DNA from: Toxonevra muliebris
Lineage: Eukaryota > Arthropoda > Insecta > Diptera > Pallopteridae
Assembly: GCA_963691655.1 (NCBI GenBank)
Contig: OY829328.1
Coordinates: 28,415,890 to 28,479,889, forward strand
Direction: 5' to 3'
DNA: 64,000 nt
In this document: positions 22,478 through 34,046 of the stretch, piece after piece
Layout of the letters: every line of letters begins with the position of its first letter
Numbering within the stretch: position 1 is the first letter of the stretch
Translations under genes and position numbers: made by a program
The notes under the pieces: generated by a model
What the model was told of the DNA's origin: nothing
Databases searched by the model: none
What the model saw: only the letters and a program-made list of their open reading frames with translations

Positions 22478-23390
22478 CACGGTGCGACAGTAAAAAATAC
22501 CTGGGAAGTCATACTATTTTTCTTGTAGGTCTTGTCGAGTAAAACAAGAGTCTGTACTTGAAATTTTCCAAACACCCCAAAAATCTTGATTTACCGTTAA
22601 AACCCGGTTTTGGTTACCTTTGGGCACTTATATGCCTATAATTTGGTTGATTATCAACACGTTTATTACCGAGTGATCGCAATCGCAATTTGAAAATCGG
22701 TAAGTAATTGACTGAGTTATTAAACTTTTTATGAAAAAAAATTTTTTGCAAAAATACAATTTTTGGCCATTCAACTCAAGAATGTGTGATTAACCGTTAT
22801 TTTTTTTAAATTCAGCACTATCAGTTTCTCGTTGAGTGACCAACAATATTTTGAAATCATTTTTATTTTATTTTTTCCTTCGAAGCGCTTTTCAATTGTA
22901 GCTATTTCTTGGTGAAAATATTCGGCTTGTTCATCGCTGAACTGGCCCTGGTTATCTGAGAAATGCGAACGCAGGAAATGAATTTTTAAGGACAAATTAA
23001 AGACCATTTTACCATACGTTTAACGTTTTTAGAATAAATCCATAAGTAGTATAGCTCCTTTATAAAATAGTGTTTACAAACATCGCCAAAGTTGAGAAAA
23101 GGCGAAAAAAGTGAAAAAAAGTTTCTCAAGCTTTCCTTAATAAAATATATATCATTCGGAAGGTCTAAGTTTCTTTTCTAAAACAAGTAAGAAAATCTGT
23201 TGATAATCAACCAAGTTACAGGCTTATAAGTGCCCAAAGGTACCCAAAACCGGGTTTTAACGGTAAATCAAGAATTTGGGGGTGCTTGGAAAATTTCAAG
23301 TACAGACTCTTGTTTTACTTGACAAGACCTACAAGAAAAATAGTATGACTTCCCAGGGATATCTACTTCACTAAATTTTGTAACACTGTG
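22478..23390. mobile_element. CAC-ended, TAA-flanked DNA element (right flank of IR-2)
   Basis: Left end CACGGTGCGACA, right end the inverse of CACAGTGTTACA. Both flanks read TAA (22475-22477, 23391-23393). The arms share TGGGAAGTCATAC, AAGTACAGACTC and TTGGTTGATTATCAAC over roughly 250 bp each. It contains a minus-strand fragment of the conserved repeat-encoded protein at about 22860-23007. Same family as the rearranged copy at 17600-18947. Confidence 0.68.
22771..23007 (-). pseudogene. fragment of a conserved repeat-encoded protein
   Basis: Reads NLSLKIHFLRSHF, then FSDEQAEYFHQEIATIEKRF and KMISKYCW. It is the same protein as the fragments at 17620-17690 and 18300-18390, corresponding to a block usually near the C-terminus of these uncharacterised arthropod proteins. 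It ends in low-complexity sequence, so it is incomplete. Transposase is a guess from context only. Confidence 0.45.
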
Positions 23391-23832
23391 TAATATTAAT
23401 CGAAAGATTCGAAAAGAAAAACATAAACTATTACAAAAGTGAGAAAATAAAATTAAGCACAATAAGTGAGGTTTGAATTTTTTTTAAACATGTGCTTTAG
23501 TTTTGGTTCCTTTTTATATTTTTATTTTTGTATATATGAACTTCCTTTAATTGTTAATTTTTTATGAGTTTTAAAAGCTTTTGTATTGTTTTTTCTTTAT
23601 TATTTTAATTTTTGTTTCATTTTCAACTTTTTCAAACAAAAATATGTCAATTCCATACTCACAAATGAAATTCGTATTACTCACCAAATATTTCTCTAAA
23701 TGAAAGCACTACTACATACACATACTGTAGTGGTATTCGTGTGACCATCGCTGGTCTAGTGTATACACAGAGCATCATGTTGCGTAGCATAGCGTCACGT
23801 ATCGTCAGCCTAATGTGTATCTACCTTAAAAC

Positions 23833-24957
23833 CAGTATGGCCATGAAGAAAAAAACGCGTATTTTCTTTAAAAAAGCGCTAAATTTTTCCCTTATAAAAA
23901 TATTGAACGCAAATTTTTTTATTTACCGTAGAATCGCGGTAATTTGTACCCCGTTATTTCGAAAAACTCAATAATTCGTAACAAACTGTTGGTCCCTTGA
24001 AAAAATCGCTTTAATTCGCAAAAATTCTACACATTTTTTACAAAATTCTATGGAACTATGATTGGAAAAAAAAAATCATTGTAGATAGCTACGTTCATTT
24101 TCTTTATGGAATTTTTTGTGTTTTTCGTGGTCGACAAGACACGCGAGAAGAGCCTTAAACTACCAAACCGTTAATTCGTATTTTTCTTATTTTAACCTCG
24201 TTAACCCTGGGATTGTATATCCCAATAATGTTCTAAAACTTAAGTAAAATGGGAGATACGGTTTCCATTTTATTTGAGTTTTCTTTAAAATACGGATGCT
24301 GGCTGTCAATGAGTGGATTGTATACATGCAGTGACATCGCCGTAAATTGGCTTTGCTATAATTTCTGGTTACAATGGTTAAAGCAGACATTTTATTGACT
24401 AGACCACTGGAAAACTTAAGGATAACTGTAAGGATTAAGAGTCTTAGGCATAGGTATTATTTTTTAAAAAGTTTTTTTATTATTTGCATAAAATATTTAA
24501 GAAACTCAGCCAGATTTTGAGGAAAAACTCGGGGGTGAAAAGGTTAAATCGAAAAAATTTCTAGCGATTACGAATTGTATTAATGGTATTGTATTAATCT
24601 TCTGGCCATAACACAATTTTTAGTCTGAATTCAGAAGCATTATAAACACTATTTAGTGCTGTTTATTTACGTTATCAGGTGTTTTGTAGTTTCCACAGAA
24701 TGGATTTTCGTGTTTTAATCCATTTTTTATATGAAGTAAAGAATTTTTTGAATTGAGTGACTTACGGTTACGATCTCTGGTTTTAAATTGCTCATTGTTT
24801 CGATAAAAAATGTTGGATTATTCAGGAAATCGATTATTTAGTGGAGCATTTAGTGTCTTTTAAACTTAAAAAAAATGCGTTAAAAAACCCGCTGACCGCG
24901 TTTTAATTTTTAAAAAGTACTAAACTTAGCGGGAAAAGCGCTGAGTTGGCCACACTG
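23833..24957. mobile_element. hAT element (copy c) with perfect 8-bp target duplication
   Basis: Starts CAGTATGGCCA and ends TTGGCCACACTG. Perfect duplications CTTAAAAC flank it (23825-23832 and 24958-24965). Subterminal segments with GCGCTAAAT and AGCGGGAAAAGCGCT lie near the ends. 1125 bp without recognisable transposase. A related right end lies at 55063-55149. Confidence 0.85.
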
Positions 24958-24965
24958 CTTAAAAC

Positions 24966-25832
24966 TATTATATAGAAATAAATAATAAAAAAACTATCCT
25001 CAAAATATGCTCAGTTTTTTCAAAACTAAAGCATTACTGACATTTCCTTTTCAAAAATTTTTATTCCTTAATCTCGCTAAAGAAGTTTCAATTAAAAAAA
25101 AATGGAATTCCTGACCTTTGAAATTTTTAAGTAAGAAGTATTCTTTAATGTTCGGCGTCCATTTTTGATTTAGAACACCTCCTTTGTCAATTTTTTACGA
25201 AAACTTTTGTCGTTTTACTTTAAAATGCGATAAATAGCATTACAACCTGATGAAGATTAAATCATTCGCCATCTTGAATACACATGCCTGTAGAAAATAG
25301 AAATATGTAAATTTATAACAACCCCTCATTGAAATCATATTGGGACGAAATCTAAACACGAATTTATTACTAGGTATAAGTGAATAAGTGAAGGAAATAG
25401 AAAGGGATCAATCGCAAAAATGTTGTTCTTGTGGTAAAATCTAAGAATGATATTTATGTCTAAGATATGTATGTAGAGTCCAGCAAGTGTTTCTCGAAAT
25501 TGAGCTACTTGCTGAGCGTCTCTGGTGCGCGTCACGGGATTAGAAACATGCTCATGTAGAGAAACTCAATAAAGTAATACATGATTTTAGTTAAAAAACA
25601 TTGTGGTTAGCCAATGTCGCATAGCCTAAGGTTGAGCGATTTTGTTTCTATATAGCAGTACGGAGAGACTAACAAAAGTTTACTCAGTTAAATGGGGAAA
25701 ACAGAGTTTAGACTTCATACCGGTGTTTGGTTTCAGGCAATTTTACTCTTTCTCGACTGCTTTCTTACCAAGTTATGCCACATGTTTCAATTTTAATCAA
25801 AATGAAATATCATGCCTCTTTTTGACTATCAC
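24966..25832. other. interval without recognised gene
   Basis: AT-rich. Short frames at 25335-25836 have no recognisable motif. Confidence 0.4.
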
Positions 25833-25844
25833 TTAAACTGATTT

Positions 25845-26123
25845 CTTCGTGTATCCCAGACGATTTACTGATTTTCGTGGCTTAGCCATGGCATTCAAAC
25901 TCAGTTCATCAGCTATGATTATTTGAGTCAATTTTGAATTTTCCTCAATTTTAGTTGTTACATTTGTATTGCCGATAGTAGATTTTGGGTGGTTTTCAAA
26001 TGCACTAAATTTGTTCTGCAATGAAAAATATCCGGTCAAAAATCTTTGTAACCACTTGAAAACAGTTCCAAGAAATTTCGCATTTACTCCATATGCAATT
26101 TGGCATTCGTGGTAAATTAGCAC
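25845..26123 (-). pseudogene. mariner-like transposase N-terminal relic (tentative)
   Basis: The minus strand reads KFLGTVFKWLQRFLTG, then HPKSTIGNTNVTTKIEENS, IIADELSLNAM and RLGYTKKSV. The order (helix-turn-helix, a short linker ending PKST, a second helix-turn-helix, then LGYTK) resembles the DNA-binding half of mariner/Tc1 transposases. No catalytic half follows. It could be another transposase class. Confidence 0.4.
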
Positions 26124-27750
26124 TGACCTCAGTTGACTTCGAAATCCATAGAGAATGTCAAATCGAATTACCAGCTTCGTTGGCGGTGCGAATTCTGCCG
26201 TTTTTTTATCAATGAAATTTGCTGAAATTTTATATAAAATATCGTAATATTATTATATACTCGTATCGCTTATCAAATTTGGATTTAATTTTCCAAGAAC
26301 TAATAAAATACCGACAACTTAGCAAACTTTTGTTAGTTCCCTCGTACATGAACTGAGTAGGAGCAGCAACACAAACTGGTGCTGCTGTCTAAATTGCATT
26401 TAAGTTAATAGCGCAATTCATCGAAATCGTTACAGTTGCAGCGATATACGAGCATTTGTATGTACATATGTGTGAGCATGAAAGATTGGCAACTACTAGA
26501 CTTGCTTCATTTGGCAGCGGTAGCCACAGCAGCAAAGCAGCTAAAGCAGCTGTTGTGTGTGAAGTTCACTGCTAGTAAAAGCCATTTAAAATTTACGTGC
26601 TTGGATTTTTGTAAATATCACAAATGCCGTCACCTTAGATTTTTATTTCGCTGCTACTGCTAGCAGCCTCTTGCTGATGATGGTGCTACTAGTGTTGCTC
26701 TTTTTACTAAAGGATATGGATGGTTGGATAGTGTTGTTGGTCGTGGACGTTGCCTATATGTATGCACCTTGTATGTTACATTACATAAATTTTTTTTATT
26801 GGCATATTTTTTTTGATTCACTCTTTACATCAGTAACTAACGCGTAACCTACGGCGGCTTTTTGGTCGTTTTGATCGTTCGGTTGGTAGTTAGTTGTCTT
26901 GGTGTTTAGTTACATATACATAGTTGTAGCTTGGCCAGATTGTCATTCTTGATTTTTTACTTATTTTGGTTTTTTTTTTTAAGTGTTTACTCATTTTGTA
27001 CTCGTCTTCTACAGCGCTCTTCTTTTTACTTACCACAAAACTGCAACGTTTGCACGAATTTGCTAGTTGTTGCAACATCGTACAACGTGTGTGTTAACAT
27101 TGCTTTAGCTGTCGACATCGCACATAATTTTCACATAAACGAGAGCCTAATATAAAAATTTTCAAAATCGTGACCAGCAGCACAAGTGAGTGGCATATGA
27201 CAGAAAGAGAAAGACCGAGATAGGGAAGGATATAAATGATTTTAAGCCAAGGAGGGTAAGCATTTTTTTTTGCAGTGTAAATATTTCATTCAAAACTTAA
27301 ATTTACTTTACATTACTTTAAATTTATACACTTAAATTTTTTTTATTATTACTTATTCATTTATTACTACTGCTTTTTTATATTTTTCTCCCAATTTCTT
27401 ATTTTTTTTCTTCAAAAAATTTTTGTTATTTTCTTATAATCTTGTGCCAGCGATTGTTGCTACATTACAAACAAGCAACACAATATAAAGAATTGTTTAC
27501 AAGTAACTGTAATGGGTAAATATTGCAAAGAAAAACAACAAAACAAACGCAGAAGCTCGATGGTTTTATCTACTTTGGTACAATGACAATGGCTATGTTG
27601 CATTTAAGTTAGAGTTTAACTTACAAGAAATAAATACAGAAATCTAAGAAGCAGCAGTAAAGGATTTTATGATGAATGAAAAATAAATAAACAATTTCAA
27701 GTACACCATTTGTTATATTATTAAAGTTTATATTTGTATTATAGTAAAAA
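26124..27750. other. interval with low-complexity repeats, no gene
   Basis: Contains a GCAGC-rich patch at about 26515-26550 and several poly-T and poly-A runs. No gene supported. Confidence 0.4.
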
Positions 27751-27874
27751 GAACCAGGGACGGAAAATAACTGTTATGAAATTTTTTGTGATGGGAAACG
27801 TTATCCAAAATTAAGAAATTTTTATGAAAATTGCTTCACAAAAACAATTTTATTTATTGTCGATAACTATTATT

Positions 27875-29046
27875 GGGAGTATGAATGTATAAACTCGTAT
27901 TTTTTTCGTAATTTGGGCATTTATTGCGAAAAAGTGATCATAAATTTATTCTTTAAAGTATTGTCCATCGTTAGCCACAACCTTTTCCCATCTTTCTGGT
28001 AGCGAACGGATTCCGCGTCGAAATAACTCCTTATCTTTTGAGGCTATCCACGAATCGACCCATTTTTTGAGTTCTTCGAAAGAACGGAAGTGCTGTTCAG
28101 CCAGGTCATGTGTCATCGATCGGAACAAGTGGTAATCAAAAAGAGCAATGTCTGCAGAATACGGCGGGTAGGGTAGCACTTCCCATTTCAGCGTTTCCAA
28201 GTATGTTTTTACTTACCTTGCAACATGCGCCCGAGCATTGTCGTGCTGAAGAATAACTTCGTCCTGTCTATCCTCATATTCTGGCTTCTTATCCTTTAAT
28301 GATCGGCTCAAACGCATCAATTGTAGTCGGTAGCGGTCGCCAGTGATCGTTTCATTCGGTTTCAATAGCTCATAATACACGATACCTTTCATATCCCACC
28401 AAATGCACAGCATGAGCTTGGATCCATGGATGTACGGCTTTGCCGTTGATATTGATGCATGTCCGGGCGGTCCCCATGATTTTTTACGCTTTGGGTTATC
28501 GTAACGTATCCACTTTTCATCGCCAGTCACAATACGATGCAGAAAACACTTTCTTTTCTGTCGTTCAATCAGCAGTCCACATGTGAAAAATCGTCGTTCG
28601 TCATCTCTCGGCTTCAATTCGTACGGCACCCAATTTCCTTGCTTTTGAATCATTCCAAATGCTTTTAATCATTTAGAAATGGTTGATTGATCAACTCCTA
28701 AAGATTCTGCAAGTTCTTGTTGCGTTTGACATGAATCTTCTTCGAGTAATGCCTTCAATTCTTCATCTTCGAACTATTTCGGACCGCCTGGACGTTCCCT
28801 GTCTTCAACATCAAAATCACCACTTTTGAAACGGGCATACCACACCTGACACATTCTAACGTCTATAGCACAGTCAAGATAAGCTTCAGTGAGTAAACAA
28901 TGTGAATTATGAAAATTATTTGACAGATCAATTCTTATAGTATTTTTGGCGCTCTTCGAGATAAAATAGCTGTCAATGTCAAAAAAATGGCGCGTATGAT
29001 AGATATGAAGTTAGTCACAATTACGAGATTATACATTCATACTTCC
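27875..29046 (-). mobile_element. mariner element (DD34D), inactivated
   Basis: Inverted ends share AGTATGAATGTATAA followed by a (A/T)CTCGTA segment: left at about 27878, right inverted near 29020-29043. About 1.17 kb, the size of a mariner. It carries a near full-length but broken transposase on the minus strand. Confidence 0.78.
27946..28905 (-). pseudogene. mariner transposase, near complete, with stops
   Basis: One minus-strand frame, broken by stop codons, covers most of the transposase. N-terminal part: MCQVWYARFKSGDFDVEDRE, a stop, then LAESLGVDQSTISK (second helix-turn-helix) and another stop. Middle: MIQKQGNWVPYEL, HRIVTGDEKWI with the first catalytic Asp, and ILQHDNARAHVA with the second. 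A TAA at 28213-28215 follows AHVAR. C-terminal: VKTYLETLKWEVLPYPPYS, then LFDYHLF with the third Asp. Thirty-four positions separate the second and third Asp, which defines DD34D mariner. It ends VANDGQYFKE. The first residues of the protein are missing or unrecognisable. Confidence 0.85.
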
Positions 29047-29454
29047 TTCATAAGAAATATTTTTTGCGTTGATAAATAAGTATTATGAATAAGAATAACT
29101 TTTTACGTTGCCGACAACTTTTATTTTGTAAGAAATATTTTTTACGTTATGTTTTTTACGTCATAACTATTTTGAGTGAAAAATATTCAATGTTTCGAAG
29201 CCGATTGTTCATGAAAATGATAGGGAGCAATTTTGGTTCGTGGCCTAATCAACTTTTTGAAGCCATTGTTCCCCGGTCGTTTGATTTGGCCGTCAAGGAC
29301 AAACTAAATGATTATCCAAATGAACACCAAACAAATTGTTTTTTTAATATTTTTTTTTTTCAGAAATAAATGCTTCCACTTTAAATGGCCTTAATAAATA
29401 TTTTTTTTCTGAATTCATCATTGTAATAAGTTTTTTTATACAAGGAGGAACCAT

Positions 29455-29610
29455 CGAAAGCTACTGGTGGTGTGAAACTTCAACACACTAAACCACCTCG
29501 ATGCCAAAACGGTGTAACCGTCCTGGGGCACCTACTGGTACTACGTCAGGAGTCCGCTGTGAGCATTGACGCTTAAGCGTCAGTCAATTGTCATTCTGTC
29601 AAAATGTCTG
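29455..29610. other. GC-richer insert of unknown identity
   Basis: A block distinctly richer in GC than its surroundings, with ACTGGTGGTGTG, AACCACCTCGATGCC and GTAACCGTCCTGGGGC. It lies inside the foldback-like element. It looks like part of a dispersed repeat but I cannot name it. Confidence 0.3.
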
Positions 29611-30089
29611 CCTCTTTCAGACTCAATATTTATCTTTTCCTCACCGGAAACGTAAAAAATTTATGTTATAAAATAAAAATTACTGGAAACGTAAAATATA
29701 ATTCTCATTTGTAATACTTATCAAGCAACGGAAACAATATTTCTTATAAAATGAAATGTTACCGGCAACGTAAATAATAATTCTCTTTCGTAATACTTAT
29801 CAAGCAACGTAAAAACTATTTCTTAATAAATAATAATTATGGTTAACGAAAAATAATTATGTTATATTGTATTAGTTATATTGCAACATTTTTCATGAAA
29901 AACTTATAACTGTTACGTCCTTGAAAAGAACCATATTTATTTATTTTTCAAGTTCTCTGTATTAAGACTATGATATACGAAGGAACTGGCAAAAGCTCCC
30001 TAAGATAGTTAGAGAAACAGTCAGCAAAAATTTCATTTCATTTCTTTATTTTTCATGATTTTGTTTCTTTTCTACATAATTTCCTTTAA

Positions 30090-30383
30090 TACTGTCGATA
30101 GATCCACCTTTCAAAACATTTCTCAAATTCATTATAAATTATTTTCGCATTACTGCTGAAAACTTTTCCCCTTAAGTTTTTTTTTCTAATTTTTGGAAGC
30201 CACCAGAAATTAAACGGCACTAGCTCCAAATAATATAGTGATGAAAGAAATTCTTATATTCCTGGAAGAGCAAAAATAGCGTGGCAATTCACTTTTTTGT
30301 GGTTTTCCAACTAATTTATGAAAGCTTGTGGTAAGCAATTTTTGTGTATCACTGAGCAGTTACCATATGACTAGGCACCAAAT
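30090..30383 (-). pseudogene. mariner-like transposase C-terminal half (split by hAT-d)
   Basis: The minus strand reads LELVPFNFWWLPKIRKKNLR, GKVFSSN and FEKCFERW. This corresponds to the segment around and after the third catalytic residue of mariner transposases (consensus ..DLAPCDFFLFPKLK..LRG.RF). The catalytic Asp is replaced by Asn here. The first catalytic motif is on the far side of the hAT insertion. Confidence 0.6.
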
Positions 30384-30725
30384 TAATGTCCGACCGAATA
30401 TTCGATTTCGGTTACGGTTTCGGCCAAAAATACGGTTTCGGCTAAGTTTCGGTTTCGGCCATATTTTTTGCCGGTTTCGGCCATATTTTTTGCCGAAACC
30501 GAATCTTTATAAATTTTACTGTAAATTGTATTTCAGTACGCAAAGGACTGTTTTTATTTTTAGCATATAACATATTCAATTTTGAATATTAAAATAAAAA
30601 TGTGAATTTCATTTGCACCTATACCACAAAATGTATTTTTTTTTAGTGCCTTTAATATGTATTTTCTTTATTGTTAAAATAATATTTTTGTTATTTAATA
30701 TATACATATATAAGTATGTTTATTA

Positions 30726-31029
30726 GGGCGTACCAATTTGTATGGATGAATTTTTTTCGGAGTACCGACAGAAGAGTTCCATATTCTATGACAAAAAATG
30801 GAGCTTACCCCCCGTAAAATTCGTAGAAGTTAAAGTAATATTAAAAGTAACTATCGATTTTTATTCAAACAACTACAGTATGTAGTACTGAAACTTCTTC
30901 GAATTTTAGGGGTAGGTAGGATCCATTTTTGTTGCCATACTTTCTTCGACAAAGTTGATCAGAATCGAATATAGAATTTTTCTGTCAACGTACTTTAAAA
31001 AAAAAAAAAAAAAAAAAAATTGGTACGCC
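30726..31029. mobile_element. TA-target MITE nested in hAT-d
   Basis: Ends GGGCGTACCAATTT and the inverse of GGCGTACCAATTT, with TA on both sides (30724-30725, 31030-31031). It folds on itself imperfectly through its length (for example GACAAAAAATGGAGCTTACC against its inverse). An A-tract of about 25 bp sits before the right end. Confidence 0.65.
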
Positions 31030-31108
31030 TAAATGTACATGGATTGTTTTTTTTTTGAGTGTTACTTAAAAAAAAAATTAAAATAATTTGAATTTTGTTT
31101 TTAACATA

Positions 31109-31267
31109 TCTGTGGTCACAAGCAATAACAACACAACTCGAGTTATTATCATAATTTGAGAAAAATAGCACAACTCAACCTGATTACTCTTAGCACTTGA
31201 ACCTTTGAAGTGCTCTCCTGTAAAATACAAAAAACACACTTATGCTGTTATGCCTTGTGACCACAGA
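31109..31267. mobile_element. second TA-target MITE nested in hAT-d
   Basis: Ends TCTGTGGTCACAAGCAATAAC and its near-inverse GTTATGCCTTGTGACCACAGA. TA on both sides (31107-31108, 31268-31269). 159 bp, non-coding. Confidence 0.7.
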
Positions 31268-31386
31268 TATATACATATATATTAGAAAGTTTCGGTTTCG
31301 GTTTTGGCCGAATATTAGAAAAATGGCCGAAATTTGGTTTCGGTTTCGGCCGAAAAAGTCGGTTTCGGTCGGACACTACACCAAAT

Positions 31387-31700
31387 GAATAACAACCACA
31401 AGTTTCGCTCTGGCGACGTAAATGGACATCATTGTTGCTGCTAACATTCTTACCTTGCTTAACATTCTTAACTAATGGATGGATTACCTTCTTTTAGTCT
31501 TCATACCATGGAATGCTGTTTGGTTCCTGAGACGTTCCTGTAGAACCAAGCTTCATCCCCCGTTACTCCGTTATTAAAGGTACAAATTTTGTAAGAATTA
31601 GACAAAACGAGCAAGTGCCTCTTTTTGCGTTTTTCAAATATTGGCATTCTAACCCAGTTCAACGACTATCATTTCTTTGGTCAATCTTGGATCTTCGGAA
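31387..31700 (-). pseudogene. mariner-like transposase, first catalytic motif (split by hAT-d)
   Basis: The minus strand reads NGVTGDEAWFYRNVSGTKQH, then SMV, a stop and RLKEG. This is the first catalytic Asp region of a mariner-type transposase (TGDE.W). Together with 30090-30383 it forms one minus-strand relic into which hAT-d inserted. Confidence 0.6.
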
Positions 31701-31899
31701 AAATTCCAATTAATGGCTAATCAATTCAAATTGGTCCAGACTTTAATTTGTCTTATTTGTTTCAATACTTTATCACTTTTATTATATTTAATATTGCATG
31801 ATTTGAAATTTGCTCTTTAATAGACACTTTAAAAGAAAAAGCATAAATCGATTAAAGTCGATGTATTTTCGATAATTCTTGTAGGAAAATTATCATCAC

Positions 31900-32900
31900 T
31901 AGACGATTATCATTAACTGAAAAACTCTTTTGTACTTGGAAAAACTTCGTTCAACATCTTCTGATGTAATATGTGTGAATTTAAAACCTAGAGATTCTCA
32001 AGTTAATTTTGCGAACTTGTTTTTCAAAATGAATTTTTTTTTATTGTAGTAAATAATTTGTTTTTTTGTCCCACCGTGAATTCCATTTATAGTTTACATT
32101 GTTTCCGTTACTTCTTTCATTTGTTGATTCTAGAAAACCATAATTCTCTGCTATCACGAAGAAGATCCTTTGAAACTGCTACCTCACTGTCTAATACATC
32201 AATAGCATGAGAAATTTTTTCAAAATTTGTTGCGTAGTAAATTCACTGCTGCTAGCCAAATTCCCATCGTGTGATTGCTGGTTGTGGAGGAAGTAGAAGA
32301 TCTGGTTCCATAGTTTTAAATACTTAAACGCGCGAAGGAGCTTTTGTAAAAACTGACTTTGCGGTGTGCGTCATGTAGTTCATGGGAAACACAAGTTAAA
32401 TGTGTTATTTTCGGATAAAATGTTTTTATAACTTCAGCCGCTTTTAACATGTACGGCGCCGCATCAGTTATAGAATGAGATTGAATATTTCTCAAAAGTT
32501 GTATCCAATATTTTAAAAGAGTTGTCAAAGAGACGAGCCACTGCGTTATAAAAAAAACAGCGGTATATCTGCAGCAATGAAAGCCTCACATAAATCAAAC
32601 GCAAATTGACCAATTTTTGATGACGTTCAGGATTCTTCAACAAAATGCTGTGTAGAATTTTGTGTGCTTTTCTATTTGCTCTTAACATGTTTCGCACTAG
32701 TTTTTTGCAGTTTTATACAAATAAATTTGTCTGACGACACCGACTTGTTGCATATTTTGCAAAAAAAAAAACTCTTACGTCTGTTTTTAAGTCACGCACA
32801 TACATACAGTAGGTAACAAAACTGATCACATAAAGGGACATTTTTTGGTACACGAAAAATATCCAAAAATGGCGTCGAATTAAAAAGCAACAGCAGATGA
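31900..32900 (-). pseudogene. hAT-type transposase relic (DUF659-like)
   Basis: Minus-strand blocks in shifting frames: FDLCEAFIAADIPL (about 32560-32610), SITDAAPYMLKAAEVIKTFY (about 32410-32470), then PKITHLTCVSHELHDAHRKV. The DAAPYM-KA...FYP-.-H-TC-.H.LH order is that of DUF659-type hAT transposases and their domesticated relatives. Stops and frameshifts are frequent. Terminal repeats were not found. Confidence 0.6.
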
Positions 32901-32959
32901 ACAAATTTTTGAAATCAGGTAATATCATCAGGTTCAGAAAGGATCTTGAAAGTACCAAA

Positions 32960-34046
32960 ATTTCGACAATAAATTATGATTATTTACAAATTTTTTAGCA
33001 TAACATTTTTTTAAGTTCCACTGCTCTGTTATTAGAATTTATAAATACAAACACAACGCAAAAAAATTTTTTAAATCGGATAATCTTTATTGGTGCAGCA
33101 AGATATACAATCTGATTATTTTTAGGAGTTTTGGTAATTTTTTTGAGGTTGGGTACATCATCAGCAATGTTAAGTTAATGAGTTACCGAAATTATATCCT
33201 TCACAATAAAAAAAAAATACATGGGAATCCACATTTAATAATATTTATTTGAAAACATTTTAATTGATTATTCTGTGGTTTTTTGTTTTTTTTGAGATTA
33301 AGATTAAAGTAATTCGAAAACAAAAATTTTTCCTAAAGATTCTAGACATTTATACACTTTTGTCCCTTGTTTGAAAAAAAAAATTCGCCCAAATTGGAGA
33401 TTGGTCTCTTTTCCTTCTATATTTTTATTTAAAACCACCATTTTTTCCCCCTCCCCCTTCGTGGCTAAAATGAAATTTGGACTTCGGATATCGATAGAGC
33501 ATACCTAAACCTAGTTGGCGTATATATCCTAAATTAGTATAGGCAAAGCATTGAAAGAGACCATACAAATCAAGATGCTCTGAGCATTAATGGGTTAATT
33601 AAAAAGGATAGTATCACATCTAAGTCGCCTTTCTTTATTAATCTTAATCTTCTACTGTTTGGTAGTCTCCATCAAATGCATCATCGTAATTAATTTATTG
33701 TATTTAAACATCAGTTTCATAAAAATGATTTATGAATATTTTCTTCGAATGACGATTTTCTTCAAACCAACTGCCTTTATCCCTATTTACAAAATTTATG
33801 AGAGATGATTAGTGAAAGTAAGTGAATTAAAGCAGTTTTCACTTTATAAGACTCTACTTAATCATAAGCTTAAATAAGTTCTAGTTTTTCCCATTGCTAC
33901 AAGTTTTGAGTGCTTCATCCTCGAATATCTTACCTTTAGCAAATTATCAAATTGCTTAGCGACTGACATCATTGTCCACCACTTCGTATGAGTATTCTTT
34001 ATTCAAATGTATGTAATAAGTTACACTGTTCACAGCCAAAAATGAG
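32960..34046. other. interval without recognised gene
   Basis: AT-rich with poly-T and poly-A runs. TTTTTTAAATCGGATAAT at about 33070-33087 recurs at about 55833-55850, marking a dispersed repeat. Confidence 0.35.

Larger units (their letters stand above)
27755..29930. mobile_element. foldback-like element with tandem repeats in its arms, split by a mariner
   Basis: The right side (29640-29845) has at least two tandem units of about 110 bp carrying TACTTATCAAGCAACG. The left side (29050-29160) carries the same unit inverted. Outside the nested mariner, 27755-27870 resembles the inverse of 29840-29930 (GGACG and AACTGTTAT blocks). Tandemly repeated arms recall Foldback/Galileo elements, but no family is proven. 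The outer limits are approximate. Confidence 0.45.
30384..31378. mobile_element. hAT element (copy d) with perfect 8-bp target duplication
   Basis: Starts TAATGTCCGACCGAA, ends TTCGGTCGGACACTA. Perfect duplications CACCAAAT at 30376-30383 and 31379-31386. Both ends are built from repeated TTTCGGYTTCGGCC-like blocks. Two TA-target MITEs are nested inside. No transposase seen. Same family as the element at 35852-37308. Confidence 0.88.
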
